From positions 42,535,676 through 42,599,675 of the forward strand of contig CM049311.1 of the NCBI GenBank assembly GCA_026874595.1: a stretch of 64,000 nt of DNA, written 5' to 3'. The stretch is from Sipunculus nudus. Lineage: Eukaryota > Annelida > Sipuncula > Golfingiida > Sipunculidae. Numbering within the stretch: the first letter of the stretch is position 1; every line of letters starts with the position of its first letter. The notes under the pieces are model-generated. The model was not told where the DNA came from, did no database searches, and saw nothing but the letters and a program-made list of their open reading frames with translations. Shown piece after piece: positions 10,710-22,246 of the stretch. The position numbers were made by a program, and so were the translations under genes.

Positions 10710-11001
10710 CTAATGAAGTGATGATTGCTTGTTTTTGGCTTGCCGTCATTTGACATTCAATAAAATTGTGATTCATCCATGATACTAAGTCTTTTCCAAT
10801 ATCTTGGAAAAAATGGATATAAAATTCCTTACTTAGACCATCATTTCCAAGTGATTTGTTGGATGGCATGGACTTAACAGCATTAAAAATCTCAGCCAGT
10901 GTCACTGGTCCATCACACATGGATGAATGTTCTTTTGTTAGAGTTGGCACATTCACTTTACTTAAATAATTTTCACATTGTTCTGCTGTGACAGTAGAAA
11001 C
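10710..11001 (-). pseudogene. LINE piece 3: reverse transcriptase start
   Basis: Minus-strand reading gives AVKSMPSNKSLGNDGLSKEF and HNFIECQMTASQKQAIITSL, the conserved palm-entry region of a LINE reverse transcriptase ('K(S/A)PGxDGLxxEF ... QRxAIITLL'). It is cut on the right by the gypsy element at 11002 (target duplication GAAAC at 10997-11001) and on the left by the Helentron-like tail at 10709. The upstream part of the same ORF lies at 22247-23033. No catalytic YADD region is present. Confidence 0.8.
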
Positions 11002-11192
11002 TGTATCGTTACCATCCCGGCAACGGGTGTATGGAGGAACGAATAACAGCTGAGAGCAACTTAACAAGTTTAATCAGACATCGTGTACAACTCAGTTCTC
11101 TGGCAAGACGCCACTTGTGTGGGGACCGGTTCTTATAAACAATAGCGTTTAATGGGGAGCGGTTCTTAAAAGAATTACCACATATCGTTACA
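11002..11192 (-). repeat. 3' LTR (191 bp)
   Basis: Matches 21877-22246 after removal of the solo LTR there. On the minus strand it starts TGTAACGATATG, directly after the polypurine tract, and ends next to the GAAAC duplication. Confidence 0.92.
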
Positions 11193-11205
11193 TCCCCCTC
11201 TTCAA
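11193..11205 (-). other. Polypurine tract
   Basis: On the minus strand GAAGAGGGGGA abuts the LTR start, marking this as the 3' end of the element. Confidence 0.75.
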
Positions 11206-11613
11206 AGAAAACAATATTTACGGTCTTCAAAGAAAAACTATAGTATTAACACAAGTCCTTGCGCACAGTTACTGGTATCACATGTTATCAGCTTATGTCC
11301 ATAATGAACTGTTTAAGTTTCATCTGTAGATCTATTTGTTGCCTTTAAATGTCCAATAAAATTATTATCTCTTGTTCAGTCTCTGTGTTGTTTTTAAAGC
11401 ATCTTGTACAACAAAATATGGTTAGAGTTTCTCACTTCAGTTTTAAATACAGTTCTTGTCAATAATATGGGGATAGCCATATTAACGATTAGCTTATCAC
11501 TTATCATTTAAAGATAACTTATTAGTAAGAGCAATACTTTACTCAAATAAATTACTCAAAAGCAAATTAAATTATTTGCACGAACTCTGCTCTCTTAAAT
11601 GACACTAAACTAC

Positions 11614-12133
11614 TTATGGAGTGACAAAATCCTCAAAGCGCACTGGTTTCTTAATAATTCTTCCTCTGGACGACATCACTGGCTGTGCATCACATTTAAC
11701 TACGGTATAACCATTCGTACTTTTAACAGTGTCTTGTATTTTCTGTTTTGAACTCAGACTTTCTACAGTTTCCTTTGGCGGTACTTGCGTAAATGAATCT
11801 TTATTAACCATGGTAGACTGGTTCTCAGCCACTTTCTTATTCACAATAATTTAATAATTTCTGGTCTAACTATATCTTGTTCTCTCTCTATAGTTGCACT
11901 TTCCTTTGAAGCTCTCAAGTGTTTTCTATTTCTCTTGTACACACTTCCATCCTCTGTTCTCACTCAGTATGATCTGATATCTACCTGGCCTTCTACACTG
12001 GCTTTAACCCAATTTCTATTTCTACCAAATGGCTTAATCCTGACTGTATCTCCTTCCTTCAATTTACTTAGCTCTTTTACACCTCTGTTGTAGTACTTGG
12101 TCTGTTTCTCTTTGCGTTTCTTTAAACCTTGTT
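11614..12133 (-). pseudogene. pol C-terminal part after the integrase core
   Basis: The minus-strand frame contains LSKLKEGDTVRIKPF and later VRTEDGSVYKRNRKHLRAS, the usual post-core segment of gypsy integrases in this group (also seen in the element at 42811-48295: ELEPGDTVRKKPL and VRTEDGRLLRRNRRHLR). A stop interrupts it near 11970. The right edge at 12133 is the insertion point of the Helentron-like repeat; the integrase core continues at 17857. Confidence 0.75.
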
Positions 12134-12189
12134 AGATCAGCTGACTGTAAGTCATCTGAGCTATAGCGATCACTCTTTGTCCGTCGTCC

Positions 12190-15100
12190 GTTCGGCCGGA
12201 TGGCCGTCTGTCCATTAACAAGGCACAAATCGTAACTACTGGACCTGGAATCTTCTTACTTTACATCCGGAGAGGTCCATGAAAAATCTCCTTGGAAACC
12301 TGGAATTAGGTCTCTGTTACCCATATCCTTTGAGCTATGGGGCCCCAAAGTACCCCCCCCAAAATAGTCTAAAATTTCATACAAAAACTTCAATATCTCA
12401 TTAACTACATCACTGATGGTCATGATTTTTGGCATACATATTGATCATGAGATGTTCCATCGGTTCCTGCAGACTGGTGGCGCCACCTAAATTTTTTTAT
12501 TTTTTACGAATTGTTTTCTCTATTTTTGAGACCTTTAAAAATGTGAACATCTGTTAACAGGGCACAAATCATAAAGACTGGACCTAGAATCTTCATTCTT
12601 GACATTCTGAGAGACCTATGAAAAGTCTCCATGGAAACCAGAAATTAGGTCTCTGTTACCCATATTCTTTGAGCTATGGGGCCCCAAAGTACCCCCCAGA
12701 ATAGTGGAAAAATTTCATACAAAAACTTCAGTATCTCATTAACTGCATCACTGATGGTCATGATTTTTGGCATACATATTGATCATGAGATGTTCCATCA
12801 GTTCCTGCAGACTGGTGGCGCCACCTGTATTTTTTTATTTTTTATGAATTGTTTTCTCTATTTTGAGACCTTTAAAAATGTGAACATCTGTTAACAGGGC
12901 ACAAATCGTAAAGACTGGACCTAGAATCTTCATTCTTGACATTCTAAGAGACCTATGAAAGGTCTCTATGGAAACCAGAAGTTAGGTCTCTGTTACCCAT
13001 ATCCTTCGAGCTATGGGGCCCCAAAGTACCCCCCAGAATAGTGAAAAATTTCATACAAAAACTTCAATATCTCATTAACTACATCACTGATGGTCATGAT
13101 TTTTGGCATACATATTGATCATGAGATGTTTCATTAGTTTCTGCAGACTTGTGGCGCAACCTGTATTTTTTAATTTTTTTACGAATTGTTTTCTCTATTT
13201 TTGAGACCTTTAAAAATGTGAACATCTGTTAACAGGGCACAAATCATGAAGACTGGACCTAGAATCTTCATTCTTGACATTCTGAGAGACCTACAAAAAG
13301 TCTCCATGGAAACCGGAAATTAGGTCTCTGTTACTGATATTCTTTGAGCTATGGGGCCCCAAAGTACCCCCCAGAATAGTGAAAAATTTCATACAAATAC
13401 TTCAGTATCTCATTAACTACATCACTGATGGTCATGATTTTTGGCATACATATTGATCATGAGATGTTCCTAAGTTCCTGCAGACTGGTGGCGCCACCTG
13501 TATTTTTTTATTTTTTACGAATTTTTTTCTCTATTTTTGAGACCTTTAAAAATGTGAACATCTGTTAACAGGGCACAAATCGTAAAGACTGGACCTAGAA
13601 TCTTCATTCTTGACATTCTGAGAGACCTATGAAAGGTCTCTATGGAAACCAGAAATTAGGTCTCTGTTACCCATATTCTTCCAGCTATGGGGCCCCAAAG
13701 TACCCCCCAGAATAGTAAAAAATTTCATACAAAAACTTCAATATCTCATTAACTACATCACTGATGGTCATGATTTTTGGCATACATATTGATCATGAGA
13801 TGTTTCATTAGTTTCTGCAGACTGGTGGCACCACCTGTATTTTTTAATTTTTTACGAATTGTTTTCTCTGTTTTTGAGACCTTTAAAAATGTGAACATCT
13901 GTTAATAGGGCACAAATCGTAAAGACTGGACCTAGAATCTTCATTCTTGACATTCTGAGAGACCTATGAAAAGTCTCCATGGAAACCAGGAATTAGGTCT
14001 CTGTTACCCATATCCTTTGACCTATGGAGCCCCAAAGTACCCCCCAGAATTGTCAAAAATTTCATTAAAAAAAACAATATCTCATTAACTACATCACTGA
14101 TGGTCATGATTTTTGGCATACATATTGATCATGAGATGTTTCATCAGTTTCTGCAGACTGGTGGCGCCACCTCTATTTTTTTTATTTTTTACGAATTTTT
14201 TCTCTATTTTTGAGACCTTTAAAAATGTGGACATCTGTTAACAGGGCAAAATTGTGAAGACTAGACCTAGAATCTTCATTCTTGACATTCTGAGAGACCT
14301 ATGAAAAGTCTCCATGGAAACCAGAAATTAGGTCTCTGTTACCATATTCTTCGAGCTATGGGGCCCCAAAGTACCCCCCAGAATAGTGAAAAATTTCATA
14401 CAAATACTTCAATATCTCATTAGCTACATCACTGATGGTCATGATTTTTAGCTCAGCTCACTGAAAGTCATCTGTGCTATAGCGATCACTCTTTGTCCGC
14501 CGTCCGTCCGTCTGTCAGTCTATTCATCTCTCTGTTCGTTAACCAGGCACAAACCGTTACCGCTGAACCTAGAACCTTGTAACTTGGGATTCTGAGAGGT
14601 CCATGAAAAAACTCATTTGAAACCAGAAATTAGGTCTCTGTTACCCATATCCTTCGAGCTATGGAGCCCCAAAGAACCCCCCAGAATAGTAAAAAATTTC
14701 ATACAAAAACTTCAATATCTCAATAACTACATCACTGATGGTCATGATTTTTGGCATAAATATTGATCATGAGATGTTTCATCAGTTCCTGCAGACTGGT
14801 GGCGCTACCTGTATTGTTCGATTTTTAACGATTTTTTCCTCTATTTTTGAGACCTTTAAGGATGCTGTCATCTGTTAACGTGGCACAAATCGTAATGACT
14901 GGACCTAGAATCTTCATTCTTGACACACTGAGAGACCTATGAAAAGTCTCAATGGAAACCAGGAATTAGGTCTCTGTTACCCATATCCTTTGAGCTATGG
15001 GGCCCCAAAGTACCCCCCAGAAAAGTAAAAAAAATTTCATACAAAAACTTCAATATCCATAACTACTTGACTGATGGTCATGATTTTTGGCATACATATT

Positions 15101-16490
15101 GATCATGAGATGTTTCATCATTTCCTGCAGACTGGTGGCACCACCTGTATCGTTTGATTTTTTACGAATTTTTTTCTCTATTTTTGAGAACTTTAAAAAT
15201 GTGAACATCTGTTCACAAGGCACAAATCGTAAAGACTGGACCTAGAATCTTAATTCTTGACAAACTGAGAGGTCCATGAAAAATCTCCTTGGAAACCAGA
15301 AATTAGGTCTCTGTTACCCATATCTTTTGAGCTATGGGGCCCCAAAGTACCCCCAGAGTAGTCAAAAATTTTATACAAAAACTTCAATATCACAATAACT
15401 ACATCACTGATGGTCATGATTTTTGGCATACATATTGATCATGTGATGTTCCATCAGTTCCTGCAGACTGGTGGCGGCACCTGTATTGTTCGATTTTTTA
15501 TGATTTTTTTCTCTATTTTTGAGACCTTTAAGGATGCTGTCATCTGTTAACATGGCACAAATCGTAACGACTGGACCTAGAATCTTCATTCTCAACAGAC
15601 TGAGAGACCTATGAAAAGCCTCCATGGAAACCAGAAATTAGGTCCCTGTTACCCATATCCTTCGAGCTATTGGGCCCCAAAGTACCCCCCAGAATAGTAA
15701 AAAATTTCATACAAAAACTTCAATATCTTATTAACTACTTGACTTATGGTCATGATTTTTGGCATACTTATTGATCATGAGATGTTTCATCAGTTTCTGC
15801 AGACTGGTGTCGCCACCTATATTTTTCAATTTTTACGAATTGTTTTGTCTATTTTTGAGACCTTTAAAAATGTGAACAGCTGTTAACAGGGCACAAATCA
15901 TAACAACTGGACCTAGAATCTTCATTCTTGACACACAGGGAGACCCATGAAAAGTCTCCATGGAAACCTGAAATTTGGTCTCTGTTACCCATATTTTTTA
16001 AGCTGTATGGCTCCAAAATACCCCCCAGAATAATGGAAAATTTGATACAAAAACTGCAGTATCTCAATAACTACAACACTGATGGTCATGATTTTCGGCA
16101 TATATATTGATCATGAGCTGTTCCATCAGTTCCTGCAGACTGGTGGCGCCACCTGTATTGTTAGATTTTTTTATGATTTTTTTCTCTATTTTTGAGACCT
16201 TTAAGGATGTGGTTATATGTCAACAGGGTACAAATTGCAACAACTGGACCTAGAATCTTCATTCTTGTCTTGCAAGGAGGCCCATGGAAAGTGCCTGTGG
16301 AAACTTGAAATTAGGTCTCTGTTACCCATATCCTTCAAGCTATAGGACTCTGAAGTATCCCTCAGAATAATGGACAATTTGATACAAAAGCTGAAGTATC
16401 TGAACAACTAATGCGGAGATCATCATGATTCTTTGCATGGATATTGACCATTAAGTGTTTTTATTAGTTTCTGCAGACTGGTGGAGCCAC
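12190..16490. repeat. Tandem array of a ~336-bp unit (about 13 copies)
   Basis: The landmark CATGATTTTTGGCATA recurs about every 336 bases (12421, 12758, 13095, 13432, 13769, 14106, 14739, 15078, 15416, 15753, with variants near 16089 and 16426). Each unit also contains GGACCTAGAATCTTCATTC, AGCTATGGGGCCCCAAAGTA and the palindrome GGTGGCGCCACCT. Units diverge gradually rightwards. The array is interrupted at 14450 by a second head sequence. Confidence 0.92.
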
Positions 16491-16689
16491 CTGTATTTTT
16501 GTATCTGCCAAAACGAAGTTTTGCGGATACTATGTTTTTGACCTGGTTCCTCCGCCGCTGCCACGTTCGTTTCCAGAGTGCTCCTCTGAGAATAATTGAC
16601 CAATTTTTCCAAAACTTACACCAATTATCGGGTCACATGTGAACTAGTGCCTAACCAATTTACGTTGACCTCTGACCTTTTCTCTCTTT

Positions 16690-17560
16690 CTAGCGTCCAT
16701 TTGTGCGTCTGTTTCCACACATAAACCCTCATATCTCGGGAGCTATTTGACTGATCAGGAAATAAAATTTATACAAATGTAGCCCTTGGATTGCTTTATA
16801 ACATACACAAAAAATTGTGGCGCCACCTGTAACCATGTTTGCACAGTGTCCATCTGTTCACCTGCCTTGGGTCAAAATCACTCATATCTTTGCAGTGAAT
16901 TGACTAATTCACCTGAAATTCGTCATGCATATACATCCTGGATAGCTTTCTTGATTTTATGACAGGTGGTGCCACCTACATTCACGTTCATGCTGATCAC
17001 ATCCAAGCTCCTATCTCGGGAACCGTTTGACCGATCAGGAAATAAAATTTATACAAATGTAGCCCTTGGATTGCTCTATAACATACACAAAAAATGGTGG
17101 CGCCACCTGTAACCATGTTTGCACAATGTCCATCTGTTCATCTGCCTTGGGTTAAAATCACTCATATCTCTGCAGTGAATTGACTAATTCACCTGAAATT
17201 CGGCATGCGTATACATCCAGGATAACTTTCTTGATTTTATGACAGATGGCGCCACCTACATTCACATTCAAGCTGATCATATCCAAGCTCTAATCTCGGG
17301 AACTGTTTGACCGGTTGGGCCAAAATTTTGCATGTGTATAGATCTCACATAGCTCTTTAACATACGCAAAACTGGAGGGGCCACCTGCAACCATTTTTGC
17401 ACAGCGTCTGCCGTGGGCTAAAATCACTCATATACATGTAGTGGTTTGACTTTTCTGCCTAAAATTTTGCATATTTATACAACTTGGACAGCTTTCTGGA
17501 TTTGTGGTAGGTGGCACAACCTACATACACATTTAGGCTGCAGACATCCATGCTAATATG
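16690..17560. repeat. ~140/280-bp composite repeat array
   Basis: Alternating half-units of about 140 bp, each containing GTGGCGCCACCT: one type with CAACCATGTTTGCACAGTGT, the other with TTCTTGATTTTATGACAG before the palindrome. The same array occurs at 28400-29330, 36700-37600 and 56540-57780. Confidence 0.85.
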
Positions 17561-17856
17561 CAACATACCTCACTCTATTTCCCCTTGCCACTCAATCCAT
17601 GCCTCACTTCACCCATTCAACTCTGATTTTGGTGGATACACGTAGTCACTTGTCGCCTACCCGTATTCTAGTTTTTAAAGTTTACACATTTTTTCTTTAT
17701 TTTTGAGATATATAAATATATACCAAATCTTGGCCTGTTGGTTAATCTGTTTGATGCTTCAGTTGAATGGGTATATACTACCATTCTGATGATAAAATTT
17801 CCTTTTGCGAATCTCTTCCCAGTCCGCTGAGCGTCATGACCCATGGGTCACTTGTT

Positions 17857-18411
17857 TTACATCTGTCGCGATCTGGGGTTCTAACAATCTAGCTGTCGTC
17901 GGTAGCAGTGTTTCGGTCCTTCTACCTTAAAAAAAATTCTCTGCGCTGGCTAACAGTTGAGACCTTCTGTCGGGGTATTCCTCCAGTCAAGGATAGCAAG
18001 GTATGGATCAGTTTTGTCCAGCAAAGACTTCTCCATTAACCTCTCTACAGTTTTAACTGTGTTCTCTACTTTCCTGTTATATTGAGGGTATCTCGGCGAG
18101 CTTGTCACATGCTGCATCTCCATTATCAGAAATATGACATCTGGTATGCCATGCCTAGCTATATGAGCTTTAAGTTTGGTCAATACATCTTTGGCTGTTT
18201 TATTATCCAGTCGGTCCACCTCAAAGAAATCAGAATAGTAATCAACAGTAATTAGATAGTCCCTGTTGTTGAACATGAACAAATCACAACCAATTTTTTC
18301 CCATGGCCTGGTGGGAATCTCATGACTTATCATTGGTTCCTTTTGTTGCTGACTTTGACATTGGCTACAAATAGCACACTTTCCTACATGGTCCTCTATG
18401 TCTCTACACAT
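17857..18411 (-). pseudogene. Integrase core of the gypsy element (broken)
   Basis: The frame 17950-18411 starts in the zinc-binding region (CAICSQC) and continues through the core: first catalytic aspartate in GCDLFMF, then DYYSDFFEVDRLDNKTAKD. The second aspartate region is disrupted: the frame reads IFLIMEMQH, while an ISDNG-like reading exists in the neighbouring frame. The glutamate lies in RKVENTVKT, then LDWRNTPTEG. So only two of the DDE residues stay in one frame. Role in an intact element: integration of the cDNA into the chromosome. The frame is cut at 17857 by the Helentron-like repeat; the C-terminus lies at 11614-12133. Confidence 0.85.
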
Positions 18412-19278
18412 GTTAGGCCAATAGAGGCATTATCTAGCCCTTCTCATTCAAGACTGGATTCCAATGTGACTAGAGTGTAGTCTATCCAGTCTCTCTTCTC
18501 ATACTATATGGTACAACCGCGTTCACCTTTGAAGATCAGTCCATTTTGCACTGATAACTCCTCTCTGAAGGTATAGTATGTCTGTATACCGGTTGGTACT
18601 TTGTCCTTATAGCTTAGATACAGGCCAGCCATTCTGAATGACTAATTTCAAAGTGTTTAATTCAGTATCCTGTTCAGTTGCTTGCTGAATACGTTTCAGG
18701 CGCCCCCCTGTGATTGGAACATAATGTAACATGTCTATGTGTTCAGTTTCAATTTCGATTTCTGACCGGATGTCAATGTTCAGTATCTCATCTGGTTTTC
18801 TCACTTTGACAGTGTGTGGCAGGTATGCTCTACTGAGTGCATCAGCTACATGCATTTCAATACCCTTCTTGTAGGTGACCTCATAATCAAATCTCTGTAG
18901 CCTCAACAGCATTCTCTGCAGTCATTTTGGAGCTGATAGTAGACTTTTCCTGCAGATAATTTCCAATGGCTCGACCTTCACTTTCCTGCCATAAGTGTAA
19001 TTTAAAAATCTCTCCATTTGGAACAGCACAGCTAAAAGTTCCTTCTCGATTTGTGCATAATTGCACTCGGTTGCCGTTAGCGATTGAGAAGCATATGCTA
19101 CAGGATGTCCTTCCTGGAGTAGACAAGCTCCCAGCCCTGACTCACTAGCATCACATTGTAGTGTCGTCTCTTTATTAGGATCAAAATATTTCAGAACTGG
19201 TGTCTCTGAGAGAATTTTCTTGATTTGTTTCAGCACTTTTCCTTGTACTTGTTCATCCCATATGAACTCTTTAAGCAA
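18412..19278 (-). pseudogene. RNase H and connection of the gypsy pol
   Basis: 18922-19278 reads as RNase H: QCDASESGLGACLLQ (first aspartate), CNYAQIEKELLAV (glutamate). The third acidic motif is lost by a frameshift near 18960. 18607-18912 continues with FDYEVTYKKGIEMHVADALS, the DALSR end of RNase H, and the linker to integrase. At least two frame breaks. Role in an intact element: removal of RNA from the RNA-DNA hybrid. Confidence 0.85.
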
Positions 19279-19515
19279 GTCACGGATTGGTGCGGTAGCT
19301 TCAGATAGACTTGGAGCAAACTTCTGTACATAGTTTACTAGTCCAGTAGTCTCTGTACACCTTGCTTATTCTCTGGTTCTGGTATCTCCATTACTGCCTT
19401 GACCTTATCTGGATCTACTTTCAATCCATCTGATGATGTGACCCATGTAAGCCTTTTGATCCAGTCACAGTTTCAGTTTGTCTTTATTCAGCCGAATATT
19501 CTCTCGTCTGCATCT

Positions 19516-20250
19516 CTATAGCAATGCTATTAGCTTCCTGTCATGATCTCGTACAGCTTCTTCATGGCTGTCTCCAACACCATATATTAGTATGTCATCA
19601 TGTATGGCTTTAACACCATCCAGTCCTTCCAGAGCCTCATTCATTCTCCTCTGGAATTCTTCCGGAGACTGTGATAGTCCGAAAGGTAGGTGCTTCCAGC
19701 GGTATTTACCCCATGGTGTTGAGAATGTAGTCAGATAGCTACTTTCTTGATCCAGTTTTACGTGCCAAAACCCATTTTTGGCATCAGTCACAGTGAACAC
19801 ACAAGCCTTGGTCAATTCTGGTAATATATCATCATTAGTTGGAGTTAGATAATGGTTACATTTCAAGGCTTGGTTTAACTGTTTAGGATCTATACAAAGT
19901 CTCACCTTCCCATTCAGCTTCCTAACAACCACAAGAGCTGATATCCAGTTTGTGGGTGTGTCAACAGGTACTATAATGTCTTTCTCTGTCAGTCGCTTTA
20001 ACTCATCCTTGAGTCTGCCTTTTATAGCTACTGGTACCTTTCTGGTTGGCAGTTTGACTGTTGTTACATTTTCATCTATTTCTAAATGTAACTTTCCTTT
20101 CAGCTTTCCTTCACCATTAAATACATCACTGTAAGTGTGTAGTATGATTTCCATATGTACTGGTTGTGTAAGGTCTGGTGTGACGTGAACTGATGTTTGT
20201 TTTTTTCTGTAGTTTACATGTGTCAATTTCACCAATGTTTCCTTGTTCAA
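19516..20250 (-). pseudogene. Reverse transcriptase of the gypsy element
   Basis: A 244-residue frame. VFNGEGKLKGKLHLEID lies before the fingers, IVPVDTPTNWISALVVV and VRLCIDPKQLNQAL are the template-entry motifs, FTVTDAKNGFWHVKLD carries the first aspartate and AIHDDILIYG at about 19581-19610 carries the DD pair. All three catalytic aspartates are therefore present in this segment. The frame stops at 19516, before the thumb, by a frameshift. Closely related in pattern to the RT at 45260-46204. Confidence 0.88.
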
Positions 20251-20560
20251 GTGTTCTGGTTACACATGCACTGTTCATTTTAATCAAATTCATCATCTGA
20301 ACTGCTCTAGCACCTAGGATTGGCTGAACATCACCATCTACAACTACAAACTCAATTCTGTACTTTTGTCTAGTCTTAGGATTTCTCACATTTAATCTTC
20401 TTTTCCCTACAAGATGTACCTTCGTTTTTTTTTAACATAACCAGTATTTGGTTGGTACCTGCTAGATATTCTAGCTTTGGGTCTTTACAGATATCTGTAT
20501 ACAACAGTTTGGGTAATACATTTACAGTGGACCCACAATCCAATTGAAATTCTATTTCAT
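20126..20560 (-). pseudogene. Aspartic protease region of the gypsy element
   Basis: On the minus strand the active-site motif FQLDCGSTVNVLP lies around 20524-20560 (DCG, as in the sibling element), followed after a frame break by RIEFVVVDGDVQPILGARA (the flap and ILG motif) in the frame 20126-20389. It overlaps the start of the reverse transcriptase frame. Role in an intact element: processing of the gag-pol polyprotein. Confidence 0.75.
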
Positions 20561-20819
20561 GTCAATTGCACATCATAACAGTGTACAGTCTCTTAGCAAA
20601 GTCTTGTTCTTTTGTAGTGTACTCTTGTTCAACACTTAACACAGATTCACTCGATGTTTCATCACTAGATGATGCATCATCAATTCTATGTAGACCTCTT
20701 TTATTTTGTCTCTTTCTACTGGCTTGTGCCATGATTGTTTGTCCAGGCCTGTTTCTACAATTAACTTGAAAATGATTCTTTTGTCCAAATTTTCTACAGT
20801 CTTTACCCCATGCTGGACA

Positions 20820-21566
20820 TTATTCTCTTTTATGTGCATGTACAGTCAAAAAATATCTACATTCAGTGTCTCTTTGGCCTGTTTGTTTGCTGTTATATCT
20901 TACTTTATTTACCTTAGGCTTTTGCTGATTAGATTTTCTATCTCTATTCTGTACAGCTTGCACCTCTTCCTGGTTTATGTTCTTTATTTGTTGGCTTGTT
21001 TGTTCATTAGCTCTACAAATGTCCATACAGTTTTTCAGTGTTAACTTAGAGTGCTCTAACAGCTTTTTCCTTGTAGCAGTATCTCTGATACCTATGATCA
21101 CTCTGTCTCTGATCATATCATCTTCTAATGTGCCATAATTACATGTTTTTGCTAATGTTCTGAGTGTTGCAATATAATGGTCAATATTCTCATGTTGTTC
21201 TTGTTCTCTTTTATTGAAACAATAGCGCTCATATGTTTCATTGGTTTCTCCAACACAATACTCTTCAAATTTCTGTATCAGCATGTCAACATCATTTTTC
21301 TCTTCATCACAAGTAAATTCAAACCCATCATGAACTTCCTGGGCATCAGGCCCAATACAGGTCAGAAATGTTGCAGCTCTCAATTGTTTGTCTTGATTTA
21401 TTAGACTTGTCGCTACTTCATAGTTGTTCCAGACTCCCTTAAACCGTTTCCAGTTTGCTGACACATTGCCTTTTATATCTAGCCTGGGGGAAAATGGAAT
21501 GTTCATTGGCATGTATGAGCACGTGGGCTGCAACTGTTGCGCACAAGTACTTGTATAATCGCTCAT
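20820..21566 (-). pseudogene. gag of the gypsy element
   Basis: A 248-residue frame with an ATG at 21566, about 300 bases past the primer site. The capsid-like part has VSANWKRFKGVWNNYEVATS, RAATFLTCIGPDAQEV, FEEYCVGETNETYERYCFN and RTLAKTCNYGTLEDDMIRDR, matching segment for segment the gag at 46785-47378. The zinc knuckle following has lost cysteines (CRYF and CRKF where CxxC is expected), and a stop falls inside it at 20820. Particle protein of the element; not functional in this copy. Confidence 0.85.
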
Positions 21567-21863
21567 ATCTGCGGTGTTCTGACGGTTCTGACTCAGTGAA
21601 ATGGCTGTTTATACACCAGTTACCAGCCTTAATTTACAAAAGGGCAAAAAGTTCATTTAAATTGAGTCTCTCTTTTAACTCATGAGGGAACAGTTATTTC
21701 TGGTTCAAATTTTCAACTCACGGAATCCTCACGTGAAGGCACGGCGCCATCTTGAACTTCAGACGTCCAAGCGTGATCTGCCAGAAACATAGCGCAAAAG
21801 CCCATATATCCATACATATGTTCTACAATTCAATGTTCGGCAGTTACTACTAGCTTCTGTTGA

Positions 21864-21876
21864 CCTTCTGACACCA
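21864..21876 (-). other. Primer-binding site, tRNA-Leu type
   Basis: TGGTGTCAGAAGG on the minus strand directly abuts the 5' LTR end at 21877. The same site occurs at 47509-47520 in the sibling element. tRNA-Leu assignment is from known gypsy primer sites. Confidence 0.75.
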
Positions 21877-22246
21877 TGTATTGTTACCATCCCTGCAACG
21901 GGTGTACGGAGGAACGAATAACAGCTGAGAGCAACTTAACAAGTTTAATCAGACATTTGTAGTGTCCAGTCGCAGACTACTTTGTTATGCGTAATGTCCA
22001 TGCTACTACTTAATACATGTGTTGGTATGTGGCGGAGTGATTTATGGAGGTCGCAATATTGGCAGCGTGAGTAAACGTCTGTGAACATAATCCTGAGTTC
22101 TTATGTTTTACACAAATACAAGAACAATACAACATTGTGTACAACTCAGTTCTCTGGCAAGACACCACTTGTGTGGGGACCGGTTCTTAAAAACAATAGC
22201 GTTTAATGGGGAGCGGTTCTTAAAAGAATTACCACATATCGTTACA
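21877..22246 (-). repeat. 5' LTR interrupted by a solo LTR
   Basis: 370 bp in total. Removing the insertion plus one copy of its duplication (179 bp) leaves 191 bp, exactly the length of the 3' LTR. Followed by the target duplication GAAAC at 22247-22251. Confidence 0.92.
21958..22131. mobile_element. Solo LTR (174 bp) inside the 5' LTR
   Basis: Begins TGTAGTGTCC and ends ACAATACA, flanked by the 5-bp duplication ACATT at 21953-21957 and 22132-22136. The uninterrupted sequence is given by the partner LTR. No internal domain remains, so it arose by LTR-LTR recombination or is a very small LTR-ended element. No relative is seen elsewhere in the window. Confidence 0.88.

Larger units (their letters stand above)
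12134..17856 (+). mobile_element. Helentron/HINE-like repeat, 5.7 kb, two heads and one tail
   Basis: Starts AGATCAGCTGACTG, followed by the inverted partner AGTCATCTGAGCT (a hairpin head), then CTTTGTCCGTCGTCCG. Ends CATGACCCATGGGTCACTTGTT, whose GACCCATGGGTC is a perfect palindrome. The core is two kinds of tandem repeat (12190-16490 and 16690-17560). A second complete head begins at 14450, but there is only one tail. The flanks join seamlessly in the gypsy pol frame with no target duplication, i.e. insertion within a T run. Hairpin ends, minisatellite core, T|T insertion and lack of coding fit HINEs (non-autonomous Helentrons, DINE-1-like). The assignment rests on architecture, not homology. 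Confidence 0.75.
11002..22246 (-). mobile_element. Ty3/Gypsy-like LTR element carrying nested insertions
   Basis: Minus-strand element with 191-bp LTRs (TGTAT(C/T)GTTACC...CATATCGTTACA in plus orientation) and a GAAAC target duplication at 10997-11001 and 22247-22251. A tRNA-Leu-type primer site and a polypurine tract lie in the right places. Domains in order along the minus strand: gag, zinc knuckle, protease, reverse transcriptase, RNase H, integrase, chromodomain-free C-terminus. It is interrupted by a 5.7-kb Helentron-like repeat (12134-17856) and a solo LTR (21958-22131). With these subtracted the element is about 5.3 kb, normal for the class. LTRs differ at about 6 of 191 positions. Coding is broken by stops and frameshifts. 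Confidence 0.92.

Noticed and set aside
12676-12894. Open frame in the 336-bp array, also at 23303 and 25898
   Set aside because: Repeat-borne; frames are not maintained between units.
12190-17560. CRISPR-like array
   Set aside because: Repeats are 140-336 bp, contiguous and eukaryotic; no short repeats with unique spacers.
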